Of a DNA stretch of 64,000 bases, positions 44,001 through 50,877 are shown piece by piece. Each line of letters opens with the position of its first letter. The first letter of the stretch is position 1. A program made the position numbers and the translations under genes. The notes under the pieces were generated by a model, which was given only the letters and a program-made list of their open reading frames with translations, was not told the origin of the DNA and made no database searches. Source of the DNA: Luteolibacter arcticus (GTDB lineage Bacteria > Verrucomicrobiota > Verrucomicrobiia > Verrucomicrobiales > Akkermansiaceae); the NCBI RefSeq assembly GCF_025950235.1, contig NZ_JAPDDT010000008.1, forward strand, positions 124,001 to 188,000, read 5' to 3'.

Positions 44001-46890
44001 TGAACGCAAGAAGGGTGCCTGGACGTACTTTGACCGCGCGAATCGAGCCATCCGGACCCGGGTGAATCCGGTCACGGGAATTCCATCGATGGTCTACGCC
44101 CTGCCAAACCAGCACGACATCACGACGGACATGACGTACGATGCTGGCGGCCTCGTCACGAGTGCCAAGGATGGCAACGGCAACATCACCCGCAATGCCT
44201 ACGACGCCCTCGGTCGTCTTATCCATACCATCACCGATCCCTTGAATGTGGATCCGCCGGACCCCGGCTCGGGCACCTTCAATCCCGCGAGCTATCAGCA
44301 GCCTGGGTCCACCATCATGCTGGTTTCCAACCGCTATGACGACTCCGGCAATCTGGTCCAGGTGAAGGATGGCCGGGGAGCGGTCACCCAGTTCCGCTAC
44401 GACGGGAAGGGGCGCAAGCGGATGACCATCTGGGATCCAGGCACGCTGGCGGTCAAGTACGAGGCATGGGTTTACGATGCCCTCGGGCTGAGGATCCGCT
44501 ATGATGCGATCGGCAATGGACCGCTCGGCACATCCGGCCGGAAAACGGTCTTCGGATACGACGGCCATCACCTGCTGAGGACCGTTGATTACTTCGTCGC
44601 CTCGGGGAGCGACGGCAGCACTCATCCGGACAATCGTGAACTCGGCTACGACCGGCTTGGGAAGCTACTGACCGTGAGCTATCCGGACGATCCGACCAAC
44701 GGCGCCTTGCGCTATGTGCGGCAGCAGTACGATAATCTGGATCGCCTGATCCGCGAGAAGTCCGCCACGGTTACTCACGCGTATGAGTACGACAAGGCAG
44801 GCAACCGGACGCGAACGATCTATGGAGGAACGGGCCGGACGCTCGTCTCGACCTATGACGCGCTGAGCCGCCTGGACACACTTGCCGACGGCACAATGCT
44901 GACCCGCTACCGCTACGACCGCGGGGGCAAGGTCACGCGGAAGGAACTGCCGAACCAGGTCTGGACCGACACGACGTATGACTTCCAGGGGAGAGCGCTG
45001 ACCATCACCGAGAAAAAGGGCGGCGCCATTCTGTCTAGATTCGATTACTCCCAGCCGGTCGCCCCGTGGCCCAGCTCTTATGACGGCATGGGCAATGTTC
45101 TTCAGATTGTGGAGGACTACTCCATGCCGGAGGTCCCCGATCGTACTGTCCAGAACAGCTACGACCGCTGCTCCCGCCTCACCGGCGAGGCCAGGATCGT
45201 GGTCACGGTGAACTCTTCCCAGGACGTCACCACGAACTCGAACTGGACCTTATACCAGTACGATGCGGGGAACAACCGCACGATGATGGCGAAGTCGTTC
45301 TCAACGAGGACGGTGTACTCAGACGGGAGCGAATCGCAAGGTGGCTCGGAGAGCGTGCCGAACTACTACCACTACGGCAACGGCTCGAACGGCTACAATT
45401 CCAACCAGTTGATTTCCACGGGCTCGATGCCGGATGGCTCGGAACCCGATGTCTCCTACGCCTACGACGCCAATGGCAACAGGACCGGGGTCTATACCGG
45501 GACCGTGGGGGCTACCTTGCTCCAGTCCCTGACCTTCGACGGCGACAACAGGCTGGTGCAGACGGTCACTTATGAAGGGACCCCCAAGTCCTACCTCTAC
45601 TCCTACGATCACCGGACAAGGCGGGTGATCCGGAACGAGTCTCCCGGTGGAGACGCCACGGTGCTCTCGTTCAGTGGCGCGACCTCGGTGCAGGAATGGG
45701 TGGGAGGCACGATCGGGGCCCAACTCATTCGCGGCAGCGACTGGGGTGGCGGTGTCGGCGGCGTGCTCTACACGGTCCGCGGTACCTCCTTTGCGGCGAA
45801 GGCCTACAACAGCCGTGGCGATGTGGTCAGCCAGACGACTGGCGGCGGCGTGGTCAATTGGCAGGCTGCCTATGAGGCCTTTGGAACTCACAAGGTCCAG
45901 AGCAATCCCGCTGCGAATCCCGACCGCCAACGTGCGAACACCAAGGAGGAGGATCCGACTGGACTGCTAAACGAAGGAAGCCGCTACCGCGATCTCGCCA
46001 CAGGTGTCTTCATCACCAGGGATCCCGCCGGATTCGTGGATGGGCCGAATGTCTACACCTATGTAAATCAGAATCCTTGGAGCAAGTTCGATCCGGATGG
46101 TTTGGCATCGGTGTGGCACCACCGTCTTCCCCAAGAGTTTGAGAGGCAGTTCTTCCAATTGGGAATCAAGGTTCATGACGCCCAGTGGGGAACCTTCATC
46201 GGCACCAAGCATCACGACGCGATTCATGCAGGCCTTGGCAAGGGAGGTGACTACAATACGAGCTGGCGCAATTTCTTCAATACAGCCGGTCAAACAAGGG
46301 AATCGGCGCTGGCGCATCTTGCCAAGCTGGAAGGCAGTGAGCGTTTTGCCAAACATCTCAGTCATGCAGCCCCGGTTCTCGGTCGTCTGAACTATAGGCA
46401 GTATCACCAGCATCTGACAAAAGCGGAAAAGGGCCTCATGATCGGTGCATCCTTTGCCGCCAAGAAGTCAAAGGTGGCCATTGCGGCAATCAAGGCGGCG
46501 GGAAAAGCTGTGGGGAAGAAGTTGGGCAGCAAGGGTGCGAAACGCCTCATACCTTTTGTTCCATTGCTATTCCTTCCTGGTGAAGTTGAGGCGAGAGGAG
46601 TCGTCGGAGGGATTGGCAACACGCTCCTTGACGCTGCGCCGATCGTGGGGTGGAGCAAGCTGGGAGCGGAGGTGTTGAGTGGCGACGATCTCTTTCCCAC
46701 CTTGGAAGAACAGCAGGCTCAGCGCGATATCGCCCATGCGGAGCAGGTCGCCGACATGATGCACAGGATTGCCTCGAAGAGGGAGTGGGATGCTATGCCT
46801 CGTGGCGTGCCCGAAAAGCAACCATTGGAGAAATATGAACACCTCTGGAAAAATAGCCCCTTCACATCCGGAGGGGGAGGGGAGAAATGA
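38074..46890 (+). CDS. Secreted RHS-repeat polymorphic toxin with HNH-like C-terminal nuclease domain
   Basis: 2938 residues; AGGA ten bases before ATG 38074; signal MKRKIHLAIAVAASCCGALV. Order: Asp-rich calcium-binding repeats (53-105), LamG-like region (~230-430), more Asp-rich repeats (445-560), an RHS N-terminal segment from ~828 (FVSLPLAATDLVIEANASL), YD/RHS repeats from ~1070 to ~2620 (YDKNGNKAVSIDENGNATIW), and the RHS core (SRYRDLATGVFITRDPAGF) ending in DPDGL (2673-2677), the usual self-cleavage site. The variable tip, 2678-2938, starts WHHRLPQEFERQFFQLGIKV, then TKHHDAIHAGLGKGGDYNTS and WRNFF: paired histidines as in HNH/DUF2380-type nuclease toxins. After it come a Lys/Ala/Gly-rich stretch and a hydrophobic segment (RLIPFVPLLFLPG). 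RHS shells are known to enclose such toxins until release. Confidence 0.88.
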   Translation: MKRKIHLAIAVAASCCGALVCALPDESHKVEATVTDPNQPGGSPGQPPSANAAMLVVEDFDRDGVSNTAEDLDNSGTYNTGDRSNFKNADTDGDGLNDLVDPVPLVNHFRDRADYYALPQGVRDRYAPTAARAGQGIAGGKPQGGYFDFSTYETVASGEKHASVLDDYLLSNGNGTFYHERPNSRSAVQHVINASSSPTVASVGQISTRLVKGTGSLAANSLNQYYQGLTAGSKGLLSVTKGNGLLTGAGAENLKHDLYVPFNALFLSASVKVTGSLSTGTKAYIASNRIWGSGGNGMGVLDIQVYRRTSPDPALRVPVLQVRYGSNPTSAVVVREWKYPESVGDWHDVVVDLSGNNDAAASCWIDGKLADKTDNADVATGTQITNSDTAGQYRHIFFGSTFSSVNIAPSIDQYYLGSGWVIDPGVSVNLDRIFIGNRASLTAADRSGFINPDTDGDGAYDREEGNTARFHYSDDPDFDGLKTVDELAGYLIGGQLRKPSPSRFDTDSDGFGDRWEVENLFNPLDEAEPSQLGDLDDDDVSNYLEHLYGTNPRDPADRPKDPLPSGLLLGQGVHANPNTWFQGFAGEPMAGIAGLGQLGSFSSSPPPPETPSTVKLWLGDPSGSRSERWLLDFGGDVGIVNDSNPVHHSLGGPESILNWDQLPNMEVLPSREQWHMISLSHRGSLPVPGSDPNSTYNIPDFDYAARVDVSPESWVLYDPPMGGGAPSDQLLNHPPPLGGTPSLETHSNAGENADTEFWRKRAYLIPIEKSSSSSLSVSLSGSDAAGPRYRKIDLSGRPLADEKPETSEETDTKAEETFVDAFDLSLRHDTSFVSLPLAATDLVIEANASLTETTWDERSGIRPYESLTNPFGVCWRSNLCSYIEVVEEVNGSGTDPVSINVIDEQGSPQRFTTDGKGSFFPWPSSRSDKKSFENTLTLNSNTFVFRKKYGNTLTFRKCVAWHMYPGNRLDPGDSGRKHTYYRLEQVVDRYGSRLLYDYGLPITLVNKVSLIPLKISSPDRPGQLIEITRSTDGRRVELLRDGENRAVDFHYADIEYRELGASLAKGASAPGETAGTINNQSKKLTSITYPDGTTQSFGYQVFAEMEEEIPDRTKPAERTFTRHFHTNVTSMTDKQGATHGFTYEPNIYTTFYRNSDKASGFYIPGTDIDGLPEDAKDYVNAYLDSLNEGVEAGGGPFNPNQRVYGLPRLLSQVQRPGVSTPTVFTGVGRSFQITLDGAGKPVVTASIATQVTDGALGKTYYTFPGVAAEIVDWDVSGTADSGSIGIEWMVYYTGMEIAFGAAAPGQTGYLGKESFTFDLGSGLSLKTATDVYGATTEWFYEAPQPVSFLPVQPKGMPNLMTAWSDPTSKLDALGRRESYVYEGDYRTLTISDDVHNVRTETMVDGLGRRTGVTVSQNDTGALLSSESFHYEHPQFKAFMTKRVVRAFQKERDWVDDIVTVYQPDALGRVWKETLDPKGLAITTTYTYDISNRKTSTKDPMGNVTSFQYDVMGNVVKANYPATLTVDGLRSCSTILRYDKNGNKAVSIDENGNATIWVRDQLQRVIHEIRDMDGQGIPTSALGSPVTIAPSYASSHITGSGAAADLVSTMVYNGVGSQVMAVDPRGIATVTAVDGLQRPTATFSGVPGMARSGTNGVAPLVPSVGTLTGDAQASDSVTHTDMYYATPGANGKVTLGDLLVPTPLLSAPAVNVAPGSFTYGGSSVFDSDGFRPLKTISRDVVLGSDGTTIDLVSYAHYDAAHRLLFVLEQFQGPDISSNPDDFSLKKQSYSSVSSEKEARVTTTSDSKGRITTAEMDGLQRLVRVTDSPWKTTAGEQGRITETYFTSTGLKYLVVDALERPVETDYDSAGRPVKVWLSISGDPKNGVPEPDVEDPAIDRLGGMSPKTTTEYDKNGNVVATTNALEQRWEYQYDPRNRKTCEILPAVIDARDPNDPVPDSNPYKCTRYDGVGNVTFTRDERKKGAWTYFDRANRAIRTRVNPVTGIPSMVYALPNQHDITTDMTYDAGGLVTSAKDGNGNITRNAYDALGRLIHTITDPLNVDPPDPGSGTFNPASYQQPGSTIMLVSNRYDDSGNLVQVKDGRGAVTQFRYDGKGRKRMTIWDPGTLAVKYEAWVYDALGLRIRYDAIGNGPLGTSGRKTVFGYDGHHLLRTVDYFVASGSDGSTHPDNRELGYDRLGKLLTVSYPDDPTNGALRYVRQQYDNLDRLIREKSATVTHAYEYDKAGNRTRTIYGGTGRTLVSTYDALSRLDTLADGTMLTRYRYDRGGKVTRKELPNQVWTDTTYDFQGRALTITEKKGGAILSRFDYSQPVAPWPSSYDGMGNVLQIVEDYSMPEVPDRTVQNSYDRCSRLTGEARIVVTVNSSQDVTTNSNWTLYQYDAGNNRTMMAKSFSTRTVYSDGSESQGGSESVPNYYHYGNGSNGYNSNQLISTGSMPDGSEPDVSYAYDANGNRTGVYTGTVGATLLQSLTFDGDNRLVQTVTYEGTPKSYLYSYDHRTRRVIRNESPGGDATVLSFSGATSVQEWVGGTIGAQLIRGSDWGGGVGGVLYTVRGTSFAAKAYNSRGDVVSQTTGGGVVNWQAAYEAFGTHKVQSNPAANPDRQRANTKEEDPTGLLNEGSRYRDLATGVFITRDPAGFVDGPNVYTYVNQNPWSKFDPDGLASVWHHRLPQEFERQFFQLGIKVHDAQWGTFIGTKHHDAIHAGLGKGGDYNTSWRNFFNTAGQTRESALAHLAKLEGSERFAKHLSHAAPVLGRLNYRQYHQHLTKAEKGLMIGASFAAKKSKVAIAAIKAAGKAVGKKLGSKGAKRLIPFVPLLFLPGEVEARGVVGGIGNTLLDAAPIVGWSKLGAEVLSGDDLFPTLEEQQAQRDIAHAEQVADMMHRIASKREWDAMPRGVPEKQPLEKYEHLWKNSPFTSGGGGEK

Positions 46891-47036
46891 GTGTTGACGC
46901 CATGGGTCGCACCTGGCCATCGCGATGAATCTTCATCCCTGAGGCCCTCTTGAAGGAGCAGGTCCGGGAGTGTGACTTGCCCCTTGCTGATGCAATGGCG
47001 GGGTGCTAGGCAGTCCGGGCGGTAACGGGCGCCCGC

Positions 47037-47055
47037 AGGGGGGCAAATCCCCCCT
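47037..47055. other. Short GC hairpin between RHS gene and its putative immunity gene
   Basis: AGGGGGG (47037-47043), loop CAAAT, CCCCCCT (47049-47055). There is no T-run, so it is not a classical terminator; it might moderate read-through from the RHS gene into the downstream gene 43 bases later. Confidence 0.45.
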
Positions 47056-47097
47056 GGCGCACAGGGCGCGTCCGTCCGGATTCTTCGCCATCAGCCT

Positions 47098-47967
47098 ATG
47101 AACTACCGCTACATCGATCATGCCGGCCCGGGAGTGGTGGTATTGTCGTCAGTCGACATGGAGGCTCGTATGGTTTGTTTGGCAGACGTCGATCTGAAGA
47201 CCGGCGAGTTGCTCGCTCAGCGCACGCTCGACTTGTGTGGTGCCGACGTGCAGAGGATCGAATACGGATTTGTCACCGCCGCGACGCGGGAAGAGTTCTC
47301 GGCCTGGTCGTCCCGGACTTTGGAAAAGGTGTTTTCGACGGAGGCGGAAGGACACGTGCTGGAGTTTTTGCCCTCCCTGTCGTGTTTCGCCCTGTCCGGG
47401 GATTTGGATATCACCTTGTATCCGAGTGATGGGAAGCGCCGGAGGGTGAGGGCCAAGTACATGACTTCCGTGACGAATCTGAGTGATTCAAAGGCGGTCT
47501 TCGTCAACGGTGACGAGGAGGTTGCCTTGGCATGGTGGGGGAGCGACGGATTGGAATTGGAGGCATTGGAAGACGTCAGGTCTTTCGGCGTGATCTGCGG
47601 GGCCGAGGATCCGGAGTCTGTCGTAATTGCCGTTGGAGAAGGTACTGTTTACTGCCTCAATGCTCGGACCCGCACGGTGCGGTGGGTAATCAACGCGGGC
47701 CGGAACCGGTTCTTTTGCGCATCGGGGGCCATGCTCCGGGAAGGGAAGCTGTACCTCCATGTGGAGAATCCCGAGGAGAAGAAAATCTGCACCGTAAGCC
47801 GGGTCGATCTCGCTTCGGGGGATTTCGAGAAGGTGGTGGAATTGCCTCCTCTGAAGGCTTGGCTCTTCTGTCCGACCGGCGACTACCTCTTTGTCGGCGC
47901 GAGGTACGATGAGGTGGAGAATCCCGGCGATCTCTTGTTCAAGCTCGATGTTTCGGACATCTCGTAG
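47098..47967 (+). CDS. Cytoplasmic propeller-like protein, candidate immunity protein of the RHS toxin
   Basis: 289 residues from ATG 47098, no signal peptide and no membrane helix. The sequence is a series of beta hairpins of the PQQ-propeller kind (ADVDLKTGELLAQRTLDLCG, VYCLNARTRTVRWVINAGRN, CTVSRVDLASGDFEKVVELP, DYLFVGARYDEVENPGDLLF). I know no named family for it. Immunity proteins of polymorphic toxins are encoded directly downstream of the toxin, are cytoplasmic and are often acidic, and this gene fits that position and character (many Asp/Glu). The link is inferred from context only. It is followed by about 260 bases without genes and then the tRNA on the other strand. Confidence 0.6.
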   Translation: MNYRYIDHAGPGVVVLSSVDMEARMVCLADVDLKTGELLAQRTLDLCGADVQRIEYGFVTAATREEFSAWSSRTLEKVFSTEAEGHVLEFLPSLSCFALSGDLDITLYPSDGKRRRVRAKYMTSVTNLSDSKAVFVNGDEEVALAWWGSDGLELEALEDVRSFGVICGAEDPESVVIAVGEGTVYCLNARTRTVRWVINAGRNRFFCASGAMLREGKLYLHVENPEEKKICTVSRVDLASGDFEKVVELPPLKAWLFCPTGDYLFVGARYDEVENPGDLLFKLDVSDIS

Positions 47968-48225
47968 AAGCGATTGCGCTCCTATTTGAGCTGGGAGGCA
48001 ATCGGCCAAAGCAGCTGCTCTAGTAGAGTCGCTTTTCGGTGGAGAGAACTCCAAATCATGGGCTGAAATCGACGCGCCCGCGATTGCGCGCGGGGCGCGC
48101 GACAAGAACCGCCCGCACGAGACGGGGTTCGTTAGAATTCTGCCGGGAAACTGCCGGGGGACGATTTTCGGCAGGGTCGGGAAGCAACTGCTTCCGCATG
48201 CATAACCCTCTCGGAGAGAGGAAGG

Positions 48226-48308
48226 TGGGTAGGGATGGATTCGAACCAACGTAAGCTTACGCTAGCAGATTTACAGTCTGCCCCCTTTAGCCACTCGGGC
48301 ACCTACCC
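48226..48308 (-). tRNA. tRNA-Tyr (anticodon GTA)
   Basis: 83 bases on the minus strand. Acceptor arms GGGTAGG (48308-48302) and CCTACCC (48233-48227) pair perfectly, with A as discriminator at 48226. The anticodon stem GCAGA/TCTGC encloses CTGTAAA, anticodon GTA. A long variable arm (AGCGTAAGCTTACG) and a T-arm with TTCGAAT make it class II, right for tyrosine. The T-stem has one T-T mismatch. CCA is not encoded (CCT follows). Confidence 0.95.
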
Positions 48309-48317
48309 ATTTGTATC

Positions 48318-48350
48318 GGCGGGGACGGACAACTAGGGAGCGTCCCCGCC
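48318..48350. terminator. Strong hairpin between the SDR gene and tRNA-Tyr
   Basis: GGCGGGGACG (48318-48327) pairs perfectly with CGTCCCCGCC (48341-48350). On the plus strand TTT follows; on the minus strand it lies between the SDR stop codon (48397) and the tRNA 5' end. It is probably a terminator for the SDR gene or a processing structure ahead of the tRNA; the T-run is weak. Confidence 0.5.
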
Positions 48351-48396
48351 TTTGGCAAGGGAAAATCCGGCATTGTTCGGCGGGTTTTTCATTTCC

Positions 48397-49167
48397 TCAC
48401 CAGAGCGTCCGTCCGCCGTTCACCAGAAGGGTCTGGCCGGTGAGGAACGAGGCTTCGTCAGAGGCGAAGAAAGTAACCGCGTGGGCGATGTCGCAAGGCT
48501 TGCCCCAGCGCGCCATCGGCACCGTGGCGAGGTAGGTGGCCTTGTCGCATTCCGGCACATCGTCGTGCCGCTCGACCGGGATCCAGCCGGGGGCGACGGT
48601 GTTGACGGTGATGCCGTGCGGGGCGAGCTCGTTGGCCATTGATCGGCTCCAGCCGATCTGGCCACCCTTGGCGGCGACGTAGGCGCTGAACTTCGGCATG
48701 CCGGCGTGATAGACCTCGCTGGTGATGTTGATGATGCGGCCGTTCTGGCGATCCTTCATCGAGGGGAGCAACCGCTTGGCGAGCAGGAAGGGGCTCTTGA
48801 TGAAGGCGTCCACCATCGACTGGTGTTCTTCCCAGGTGTAGTCCTCCAAGTGCTTCATGGGCTGGGAGGGGGTGGCATTGGCGATGACGATGTCCACCGG
48901 TCCGAAGTGGGCTTCGATCTCGCCGGCCATGCGGTCGATCTCGCCTTCATCCATCGCATTGCCGGCGACGAGCATGGCCTCGCTGCCCTTGGCGCGGATG
49001 CCAGCCACCACCGCTTCGCCTTGGCCACGATTGGCGAAGCAATTGACGACGGTCTTGGCCCCGGCGGCGGCGAGCGTCTCGGCGATCACCCGGCCAAGGC
49101 CGCGGCTGGATCCGGTGACCCAAGCGACGCGGCCATCAAGGCGAAAGGGCTGGTGAGAGGCGGGCAT
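48397..49167 (-). CDS. Short-chain dehydrogenase/reductase (SDR), FabG-like
   Basis: 256 residues from ATG 49167; the frame is open further upstream to 49566 but that part is not SDR-like and overlaps the divergent sulfatase gene. Rossmann motif TGSSRGLG (G19-x3-G23-x-G25), NAG-equivalent IANATPS, catalytic S150, Y163 and K167 (SEVYHAGMPKFSAYVAAKGG), and the classical end (FFASDEASFLTGQTLLVNGG). Such enzymes reduce or oxidise carbonyl/hydroxyl groups with NAD(P)H. Close relatives are annotated as 3-oxoacyl-ACP reductase or glucose 1-dehydrogenase; the true substrate cannot be read off. It diverges from the sulfatase gene. Confidence 0.9.
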   Translation of the reverse strand: MPASHQPFRLDGRVAWVTGSSRGLGRVIAETLAAAGAKTVVNCFANRGQGEAVVAGIRAKGSEAMLVAGNAMDEGEIDRMAGEIEAHFGPVDIVIANATPSQPMKHLEDYTWEEHQSMVDAFIKSPFLLAKRLLPSMKDRQNGRIINITSEVYHAGMPKFSAYVAAKGGQIGWSRSMANELAPHGITVNTVAPGWIPVERHDDVPECDKATYLATVPMARWGKPCDIAHAVTFFASDEASFLTGQTLLVNGGRTLW

Positions 49168-49381
49168 GGAGATTGTGTAGAGGCGAACTGGAATCCGACC
49201 AAGTTTCAACCGCGTTTTAACAATAGAACGACATGAATTGAAGGGAAGCGCCGGGAGAACTGAGGATTCAAAGCGCTTTTCGGGATGAATCCGGCGAGGA
49301 ATATCCATCCGTGGGCAATTGAATGGGGATTTTGTCCTTCGGAGGCTGACAGCGCGGGACCGGGATGAGGGTATTTCAGGC

Positions 49382-50824
49382 ATGTCCGTTTTGATGCGTT
49401 TTGCCTTGATGGTGGTGTTCCTGGGCAGTCTGGGGGCGGCGGAGAAGCCCAATGTGCTGTTTCTCTTCGCCGATGACCTGACGTGGAAGGGGGTGCATGC
49501 GCTTGGAACGGAGGACATCGACACGCCGAACCTGGACCGGCTCGCGGCGCGGGGGACCACCTTCACCCATGCCTACAATCCCGGCGGTTGGCACGGCGCG
49601 ATCTGTGTGGCGAGCCGCACCATGCTGATGACCGGCAAGCAGCTCTGGAAGGCGCGCGATGCGGAGCCGCGGCTGAATCAGGACTACGTGGCGGCGGGCA
49701 AGCTGTGGCCGCAACGGCTGGCGGCGCAGGGGTATCGCACCTGCTTCTCCGGCAAGTGGCACGTTCAGGCGAACCACAAGAAGGTCTTCGGCGAGATTCG
49801 CCACTTTCGCGCCGGAGGGATGGCTGCGGACGGAAAGAACGCGTATTTCCGGCCGATCGAGGGACAGCCGGACACCTGGAGCCCGAGCGACCCGAAGGAG
49901 GGAGGCTTCTGGACCGGTGGCAAGCACTGGAGCGAGGTGGTGGCGGATGACTTCGCGGGCTTCGTCGGGGAGAAGGACGAGCGGCCGTGGTTCATGTATC
50001 TCGCGTTCAATGCCCCGCATGATCCGCGTCAGGCGCCGGCCGAGGTGCTCGACCGCTATCCGCTGTCGCGGGTGAAAGTGCCGGCGAATTTCCTGCCGCT
50101 GTATCCGCACCGTGAGGCGATGGGCGCGGCGAAGGGGCTGCGCGATGAAAACCTCGCGCCCTTCCCTCGTACGACATTCGCCGTACAAACCCACCGGCGC
50201 GAATACTACGCCGCGATCACGCACCTCGATGCTCAGATCGGCCGGATTCTCGACACGCTGGAGAAAAGTCCGGCGGCGGCGAATACCTACGTCTTCTTCA
50301 CTGCCGACCACGGGCTTTCCTGCGGCGAGCATGGCCTGATGGGAAAGCAGAACCTCTACGACGCCAGCGTGCGGGTGCCCTTCCTCGTCACCGGGCCGGG
50401 CGTGCCGGCTGGCAAGAAGATCGACGCTCCCGTGTATCTTCAGGATGCGATGCCGACGGTGCTCAAGCTGGCCGGTGCGCCGGTGGAAGCGGAGATCGAT
50501 TTCCAGGATCTACGCCCGCATTGGGAAGGCACCGGCACCCCTCGCGATGCGGCAATCGGCGCGTATATGAATCTCCAGCGGATGATCGAGCGGGATGGCA
50601 AAAAGCTGATCCTCTATCCGAAAGCCAAGGTGGCCCGGGTCTTCGACCTCAAGGCGGACCCGGATGAGATGAGGGATCTCATCGACACCCCGGAAGGTAA
50701 GGCGCTGGCCGTGCTGCTTTTCCAGCGGCTGCTGGAGATCCAGCGGGAAAGCGGCGACCTGCTCGATTTGACAAAGGACTTTCCCGAACTCGCGGCGGCG
50801 GGAAATAGCAACAAATCGCGCTAA
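49382..50824 (+). CDS. Secreted sulfatase (S1 family, formylglycine type)
   Basis: 480 residues from ATG 49382 (ATG 49394 is an alternative that keeps the same signal region, MRFALMVVFLGSLGAAEKPN). Metal-binding D31-D32 in LFLFADDLTW; formylglycine motif CVASRTMLMTG with Cys75 (C-x-A-x-R); KWH in FSGKWHVQANH; DHG in FTADHGLSCGEHGLMGKQNL. The length and order match type I sulfatases that cleave sulfate esters from glycans in the periplasm. The maturase that converts Cys to formylglycine is not in this window. It stands alone on the plus strand between a divergent SDR gene and the M42 peptidase gene 53 bases downstream. Confidence 0.92.
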   Translation: MSVLMRFALMVVFLGSLGAAEKPNVLFLFADDLTWKGVHALGTEDIDTPNLDRLAARGTTFTHAYNPGGWHGAICVASRTMLMTGKQLWKARDAEPRLNQDYVAAGKLWPQRLAAQGYRTCFSGKWHVQANHKKVFGEIRHFRAGGMAADGKNAYFRPIEGQPDTWSPSDPKEGGFWTGGKHWSEVVADDFAGFVGEKDERPWFMYLAFNAPHDPRQAPAEVLDRYPLSRVKVPANFLPLYPHREAMGAAKGLRDENLAPFPRTTFAVQTHRREYYAAITHLDAQIGRILDTLEKSPAAANTYVFFTADHGLSCGEHGLMGKQNLYDASVRVPFLVTGPGVPAGKKIDAPVYLQDAMPTVLKLAGAPVEAEIDFQDLRPHWEGTGTPRDAAIGAYMNLQRMIERDGKKLILYPKAKVARVFDLKADPDEMRDLIDTPEGKALAVLLFQRLLEIQRESGDLLDLTKDFPELAAAGNSNKSR

Positions 50825-50877
50825 TCCGGTGGTTTTCTGGTTTTCACCGCCGGGATCGGCTCTCTAGCGTGCGCGCC

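Noticed and set aside
42541..44625. Open minus-strand frame of 694 codons
   Set aside because: It is antisense to RHS repeats; regular repeats on one strand create periodic shadows. Composition is Arg/His/Gly-rich.
48226..48308. tRNA-Leu or tRNA-Ser because of the long variable arm
   Set aside because: The anticodon loop reads CTGTAAA with GTA in the anticodon position, which is tyrosine.
49168..49566. N-terminal extension of the SDR protein
   Set aside because: It would put 133 non-SDR residues in front of the Rossmann motif and overlap the divergent sulfatase gene.
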